Position numbers and translations under genes: made by a program. Of a DNA stretch of 35,440 nucleotides, positions 32,123-35,440 are shown one piece after another. Source of the DNA: F23-B02 sp963613665 (GTDB lineage Bacteria; Bacillota; Clostridia; Oscillospirales; Oscillospiraceae); the NCBI GenBank assembly GCA_963613665.1, contig CAVEAL010000025.1, positions 1 to 35,440 of the forward strand, in the 5' to 3' direction. Below the pieces are notes generated by a model that was given only the letters and a program-made list of their open reading frames with translations, ran no database searches and had not been told where the DNA came from. Numbering within the stretch: the stretch's first letter is position 1; each line of letters opens with the position of its first letter.

Positions 32123-32882
32123 GGGAAAAACTGCGGTATTCGCTGGGGAGCCTGCCGGTGGCTTTTTTGAACTCGGCGGAAAATTTGCTCTGGCTCTCAT
32201 AGCCGACGCGCTCGGCGACCTCGGCGATGCTGAGCCGGGTGCTGCGAAGGAGCTCGCAGGCCAGTGCCATGCGGTGCTCTCTGATATGCGCGGCCAGCGA
32301 CTTGCCGTAGACGGCCTTGAAGCTCTCCTTGAGCGTGGAGGGGTTGATGAGAAACCGCCGCGACAGCTCCTCTATCGTGTAGCGCCGGGCGAGATTTTCC
32401 GTCAGCAGCTCGTGCACGCGGCGCACGGTCTCGAGCTGCTCGACCGTGCAGCGCCCCTCGCCGCCGGTGTGCGCGTCGAGCTCGGGCAGCTCCGGCACGC
32501 TTCGGATATCACCGCGCTCCTCCGGGCAGGATATCTCCATCGTCTTTTCCATCATTATATGCAGCAGCCGCACCTGCTCCGTGGGTGCGGCCCTGTAATA
32601 GACCTCCTTGCCCTCACGCCGGCTGACGATCAGTCCGCCGTCCTTGAGCTGGCGCAGATGATGCGACACGGCGGGACTGGTCATGTCCGTCAGGAACGAT
32701 ATGTTCACAACGCACTCCTCGCAGTGGCACAGCAGCCAGAATATACGCACGCGGCTCGTGTCGGCAAGCAGCTTGAATACGTCGGCGACCGTTTTGAACC
32801 GCTCCGTTTTTTCAATGTTTTCACGAAGATCTTCGTTTATTTCCCCGCCGTGATCGTGGGGCGTATGCCCGTACTTATCCAT
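32112..32882 (-). CDS. ArsR-AraC fusion transcriptional regulator
   Basis: A 256-residue protein with two DNA-binding domains. Residues about 31-112 are an ArsR/SmtB winged helix: FKTVADVFKLLADTSRVRIF, a Cys-rich helix CHCEECVVN (C52, H53, C54, C57) and TSPAVSHHLRQLKDGGLI with the beta-wing RREGKEVYY. The N-terminus is His-rich (H6, H9, H11). Residues about 150-253 form an AraC double helix-turn-helix: YTIEELSRRFLINPSTLKES and LSIAEVAERVGYESQSKFSA, then FKKATGRLPSEYR. ArsR proteins release DNA on metal binding; AraC domains usually activate. Given the metal-ATPase genes divergently transcribed beside it, it is probably their zinc/cadmium sensor. ATG 32882 follows GGAG; upstream readings lack a ribosome site. 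Confidence 0.9.
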   Translation of the reverse strand: MDKYGHTPHDHGGEINEDLRENIEKTERFKTVADVFKLLADTSRVRIFWLLCHCEECVVNISFLTDMTSPAVSHHLRQLKDGGLIVSRREGKEVYYRAAPTEQVRLLHIMMEKTMEISCPEERGDIRSVPELPELDAHTGGEGRCTVEQLETVRRVHELLTENLARRYTIEELSRRFLINPSTLKESFKAVYGKSLAAHIREHRMALACELLRSTRLSIAEVAERVGYESQSKFSAEFKKATGRLPSEYRSFSQVH

Positions 32883-32891
32883 ATCATTGCT

Positions 32892-32922
32892 CCATTCGGA
32901 AATGTTTTGCGCCCATTCGGAA
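32892..32922. promoter_or_regulatory. 21-bp-spaced direct repeat, candidate AraC-domain site
   Basis: CCATTCGGAA occurs at 32892-32901 and 32913-32922, exactly two helical turns apart, the usual spacing for AraC-family half-sites. It lies upstream of the -35 of the metal-transport promoter and within the leader of the regulator gene. Confidence 0.5.
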
Positions 32923-32940
32923 GAACGGCGCTTCAAACCG

Positions 32941-32969
32941 TTGACTTTTCGGCTCGCACTTATTATACT
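32941..32969 (+). promoter_or_regulatory. Sigma-A promoter of the HMA-ATPase genes
   Basis: TTGACT (32941-32946), 17 bp, TATACT (32964-32969); predicted start about 32976. Confidence 0.82.
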
Positions 32970-32990
32970 GCAAGCATAACGATTAAACAA
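32962..32990 (-). promoter_or_regulatory. Sigma-A promoter of the ArsR-AraC gene, interlocked with the divergent promoter
   Basis: On the minus strand TTGTTT (32990-32985), 17 bp, TATAAT (32967-32962). Its -10 overlaps the -10 of the plus-strand promoter by four bases, so polymerase can occupy only one at a time. Confidence 0.65.
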
Positions 32991-33006
32991 TCATTTAATT
33001 GTTGAA
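32983..33006. promoter_or_regulatory. ArsR-type palindromic operator
   Basis: TTAAACAAT, 6 nt, ATTGTTGAA: an inverted repeat with 8 of 9 arm bases matching. An overlapping ATTAAA..TTTAAT palindrome is also present. It covers the -35 of the regulator's promoter and the first ~30 transcribed bases of the HMA gene, so one bound repressor could shut both. Confidence 0.65.
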
Positions 33007-33032
33007 TTGAATTCGAACAGAGGAGAAATATC

Positions 33033-33251
33033 ATGAAAAAGACTTACAAGATCGAAGTAGACTGCGCAAACTGTGCAAACCTCATGGAAGAGGCAGCCGG
33101 CAAGACCGAGGGCGTCGAGAAGGCGGCCGTCAATTTCATGACGCAGAAGATGACTCTGGAGTTTTCCGAGGGCGCGGATATTGACGCGGTCATGAAGAAC
33201 GTCGTCAAAAACTGCAAAAAGGTCGAGGACGACTGCGAGATATATCTCTGA
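33033..33251 (+). CDS. Small HMA-domain metal-binding protein
   Basis: A 72-residue single heavy-metal-associated domain (ferredoxin-like fold). The metal site is DCANCA (C11, C14), followed by an acidic and Lys-rich body ending CKKVEDDCEIYL. The DCxxC form is typical of the N-terminal domain of Zn/Cd ATPases (ZntA), whereas copper chaperones usually have MxCxxC. Here it is a separate protein and the adjacent ATPase lacks such a domain, so it probably delivers metal to it. The ribosome site AGAGGAG is strong. A terminator-like hairpin separates it from the ATPase gene. Confidence 0.88.
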   Translation: MKKTYKIEVDCANCANLMEEAAGKTEGVEKAAVNFMTQKMTLEFSEGADIDAVMKNVVKNCKKVEDDCEIYL

Positions 33252-33260
33252 TATGAAACA

Positions 33261-33290
33261 ACGCCCTCCCGAGCGGAGGGCGTATTTTTT
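33261..33290 (+). terminator. Intercistronic terminator/attenuator between HMA protein and ATPase
   Basis: ACGCCCTCC, 5-nt loop region, GGAGGGCGT, then ATTTTTT. A textbook intrinsic terminator, yet it lies inside the presumed operon and no promoter is evident after it. Partial read-through would give more small HMA protein than ATPase. Confidence 0.85.
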
Positions 33291-33309
33291 GACTGCAAGG
33301 TGAGATCTT

Positions 33310-35196
33310 ATGAATAAAAAGCAGAAAAAGGTGCTTGTGCGCATAGTCATTGCCGCTGCGCTGCTCGCGCTGCTGAATCTTGTGACGCTGCCGGAGCTCC
33401 CGTCGATGCTTCTGTATCTCGCGGCGTACCTTGTCATCGGCTATGACATTCTGCGCAAGGCGGGCAAGGGCATTTCAAACGGCCGCGTCTTCGACGAAAA
33501 CTTCCTCATGGCCGTCGCCACGGTCGGCGCGATCGCGCTTGCCTTCATAAGCGGCAGCCGCGACTTCAACGAGGCGGTGTTCGTCATGCTGTTCTACCAG
33601 ATAGGCGAGCTGTTCCAGAGCTACGCCGTCGGCAGGAGCCGCCGCAGCATATCCGCGCTGATGGATATCCGCCCGGACTATGCAAACATTGAGGTGGACG
33701 GACGGCTTGAGCAGGTCGATCCCGATGAGGTCGAAACCGGCAGCATCATCGTCGTGCAGCCGGGCGAGAAGGTGCCCATCGACGGCATAGTCATCGACGG
33801 CAGGACCACGGTCAACACCGGCGCACTCACGGGAGAGAGCCTGCCGCGCGATGTTGCGCCCGGCGAGGAGATCATCAGCGGCTGCATAAACCTCAGCGGC
33901 GTGATCCGCGTGCGCACGACCAGACCCTTCGGCGAATCGACCGTGTCGAAGATACTTGAGCTGGTCGAAAACTCCGGCTCGCGCAAGTCGCAGTCGGAGC
34001 AGTTCATCTCGCGCTTTGCGAGGGTCTACACTCCCATCGTGTGCTATGCCGCGCTGGCACTGGCGTTTCTGCCGCCGCTTATCCGAGTCCTGTTCATGGA
34101 CCTCGGCGGCGACTGGTCGGTGTGGCTGTACCGCGCGCTGGCGTTTCTGATCGTCAGCTGCCCCTGCGCACTTGTCATCAGCATACCGCTGAGCTTTTTC
34201 GCGGGGCTGGGCGGCGCGAGCAGCGAGGGCGTGCTCATAAAGGGCTCGAACTTCCTCGAGGCTCTTGCGCAGACAAAGACCGTCGTTTTCGATAAGACCG
34301 GTACGCTCACGCAGGGCGTGTTCGAGGTCAGCGGCATCCACCACTGCCCGATCGAGGACGAGAAGCTCCTCGAGTACGCCGCGCTTGCCGAGTGTGCGTC
34401 TTCGCACCCGATAAGCCGCAGCCTCCAGCGTGCCTGCGGCATGGAGCTTGACCGCGGCCGTGTCGGCAATATCGAGGAGATAAGCGGAAGCGGCGTCATC
34501 GCCGAGGTGGACGGGCACACGGTCGCCGCCGGAAACGAGCGGCTGATGAATAAGCTCGGCATCGGGCATACGCCCTGCCGCAGCGTCGGCACGATCGTCC
34601 ATGTTGCCATCGACGGTGTTTACTCCGGGCACATAGTCATCTCCGACCTCGTGAAGCCGAACTCCGCCAGGGCAGTCGCCGAGCTCAAAAGGGCAGGTGT
34701 CAGCAGGACGGTCATGCTCACGGGCGATGCGAAAGCAGTGGCCGACAGGGTCGCGGCCGAGCTCGGCATCGACGAGGTGCACAGTCAGCTCCTGCCCGGT
34801 GACAAGGTAAGTCAGGTCGAGCGCCTGCTCGGCGAGAACGCCGGCAAGGCAAAGCTCGCCTTCGTCGGCGACGGCATAAACGATGCGCCTGTGCTCTCGC
34901 GCGCGGATATCGGTATTGCGATGGGCTCGATGGGCTCTGACGCCGCGATCGAGGCCGCAGACGTCGTGCTCATGGACGACGATCCGCTCAAGATATCCAA
35001 GGCGATCAGGATCTCGCGCAAGTGTATCCGCATCGTATACGAGAATATCGTTTTCGCGCTCGGCGTGAAGTTTGCCTGCCTGCTGCTGGTAGCCCTCGGT
35101 GCGGCGGATATGGGTGCCGCGATCTTCGCCGACGTCGGCGTAATGGTTATCGCCGTCCTCAACGCCATGCGGGCTCTCTCGGTTTCGAATTCTTAA
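33310..35196 (+). CDS. Zn2+/Cd2+-type P1B ATPase
   Basis: A 628-residue heavy-metal-exporting P-type ATPase. Membrane segments start at about residue 8. The actuator motif TGESLPRD precedes the metal-binding CPC motif (C284-P-C286 in IVSCPCALVIS). The phosphorylated Asp is D328 in DKTGTLT, the nucleotide-domain HP motif is in SSHPISRSL, and GDGINDAP is the hinge. The last helices carry FADVGVMVIAVLNAMR with the conserved Asp that, with CPC, marks zinc/cadmium/lead transporters of the ZntA/CadA group. The usual N-terminal HMA domain is absent and present instead as the separate upstream protein. ATG at 33310 follows AAGGTGA. Confidence 0.94.
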   Translation: MNKKQKKVLVRIVIAAALLALLNLVTLPELPSMLLYLAAYLVIGYDILRKAGKGISNGRVFDENFLMAVATVGAIALAFISGSRDFNEAVFVMLFYQIGELFQSYAVGRSRRSISALMDIRPDYANIEVDGRLEQVDPDEVETGSIIVVQPGEKVPIDGIVIDGRTTVNTGALTGESLPRDVAPGEEIISGCINLSGVIRVRTTRPFGESTVSKILELVENSGSRKSQSEQFISRFARVYTPIVCYAALALAFLPPLIRVLFMDLGGDWSVWLYRALAFLIVSCPCALVISIPLSFFAGLGGASSEGVLIKGSNFLEALAQTKTVVFDKTGTLTQGVFEVSGIHHCPIEDEKLLEYAALAECASSHPISRSLQRACGMELDRGRVGNIEEISGSGVIAEVDGHTVAAGNERLMNKLGIGHTPCRSVGTIVHVAIDGVYSGHIVISDLVKPNSARAVAELKRAGVSRTVMLTGDAKAVADRVAAELGIDEVHSQLLPGDKVSQVERLLGENAGKAKLAFVGDGINDAPVLSRADIGIAMGSMGSDAAIEAADVVLMDDDPLKISKAIRISRKCIRIVYENIVFALGVKFACLLLVALGAADMGAAIFADVGVMVIAVLNAMRALSVSNS

Positions 35197-35285
35197 AGGC
35201 GCACGCAGTCGGCCCTTATACATTTATTCTTGCGCCCGGTATCGGGACACCGCAAAGACCGTATCGGTACTGCGCGGCGGCGCCT
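35197..35285. repeat. Repeat family 2, medium palindromic copy (C)
   Basis: Starts AGGCGCACGCAG directly after the ATPase stop codon and ends with the reverse complement of AGGCGCCGCCGCGCAGTACC at 35285. The two ends are diverged versions of the 26-bp family end; the interior contains CCCGGTATC as in copies A and B. It is followed by 70 bp in which I see nothing. Confidence 0.6.
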
Positions 35286-35358
35286 CTGAAAAAGCCTTTT
35301 CCTCAAGTGAAAGGTGACGGAAGAGGTGTTATCGGAAAAGCCGTGGCTGCAACATATA

Positions 35359-35398
35359 AAAAAAGACAGTGCAGACTAAAATCTGCACTGTCTTTTTC
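35359..35398. terminator. Terminator after the ATPase gene
   Basis: AAAGACAGTGCAGA pairs with TCTGCACTGTCTTT, with A- and T-runs on both sides. It directly abuts the family-1 repeat at the window end. Confidence 0.9.
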
Positions 35399-35440
35399 AG
35401 TTTGTCAAAAAAGTCCCTCGCGGGACTTTTTTGACTGCAC
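35399..35440 (+). repeat. Repeat family 1, partial copy at right window edge
   Basis: Begins AGTTTGTCAAAAAAGT and runs into the terminal hairpin. Positions 35404-35440 are the exact reverse complement of 20-56, so both window ends carry the same 37 bp. Confidence 0.85.

Noticed and set aside
33475..35223. A 582-codon open frame on the minus strand
   Set aside because: Antisense shadow of the P1B ATPase; no ribosome site or recognisable domain.

Overview
The window looks like a GC-rich, low-mobility stretch of chromosome from an endospore-forming clostridial Bacillota. The evidence is spoIIR, an hrcA-grpE-dnaK-dnaJ operon with a CIRCE operator, MEP-pathway isoprenoid synthesis (ispE), split transketolase subunits, an archaeal-type phosphoglycerate mutase, TagO/MnaA teichoic-acid linkage genes, and strong sigma-A promoters (TTGACA, 17-18 bp, TATAAT-like) with Shine-Dalgarno sites. 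The order Oscillospirales is my guess from base composition and gene content; I cannot confirm it. Both window ends lie inside the same repeat, so the window is probably a whole contig of a draft assembly that broke at that repeat.

Layout. 100-1901 (-): a metallo-beta-lactamase-fold hydrolase and an EamA transporter, overlapping by 4 bp. 2032-4803 (+): phosphoglycerate mutase/homoserine kinase-type protein, ispE, spoIIR. 4832-8529 (-): tkt N and C subunits, galactokinase, MscS channel. 8795-10009 (+): uridine kinase and thymidine kinase. 10070-13045 (-): a TetR-like remnant, the two aconitase-X subunits, a tandem repeat array and a MarR regulator. 13187-17993 (-): the heat-shock operon. 18224-22873 (-): an Old-Yellow-Enzyme-type Fe-S flavoenzyme, a membrane-anchored PepSY protein and an HtrA protease. 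23094-24282 (+): an amidase plus holin pair. 24392-29308: gltX (-) divergent from trpS-tagO-mnaA (+). 29569-31896 (+): a PhoP/PhoR-like two-component system. 32112-35196: an ArsR-AraC fusion regulator (-) divergent from a small HMA metallochaperone and a Zn/Cd-type P1B ATPase (+).

The most unusual content is non-coding. Repeat family 1 is a ~205 bp multi-hairpin element with imperfect terminal inverted repeats. It is seen twice in tandem at 12.1-12.6 kb, once at 21.2 kb, and cut off at both window ends. At every visible edge it abuts a hairpin, usually an intrinsic terminator. Where both sides are visible, that whole host hairpin is duplicated on either side (26 bp at one locus, 45 bp at the other). 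This looks like a non-autonomous mobile element that targets and duplicates hairpins. Repeat family 2 is a palindromic REP/BIME-like set of variable size (50, 89 and 226 bp) with a shared ~26 bp end. It sits at the 3' ends of genes and supplies the His-stop codons of three of them.

Two regulatory arrangements also stand out. A candidate sigma-F promoter for spoIIR begins transcription at the apex of the ispE terminator, so only its own transcript escapes hairpin sequestration of the ribosome site. The ArsR-AraC fusion lies beside interlocked divergent promoters that carry both an ArsR-like palindrome and a 21-bp-spaced AraC-like direct repeat.
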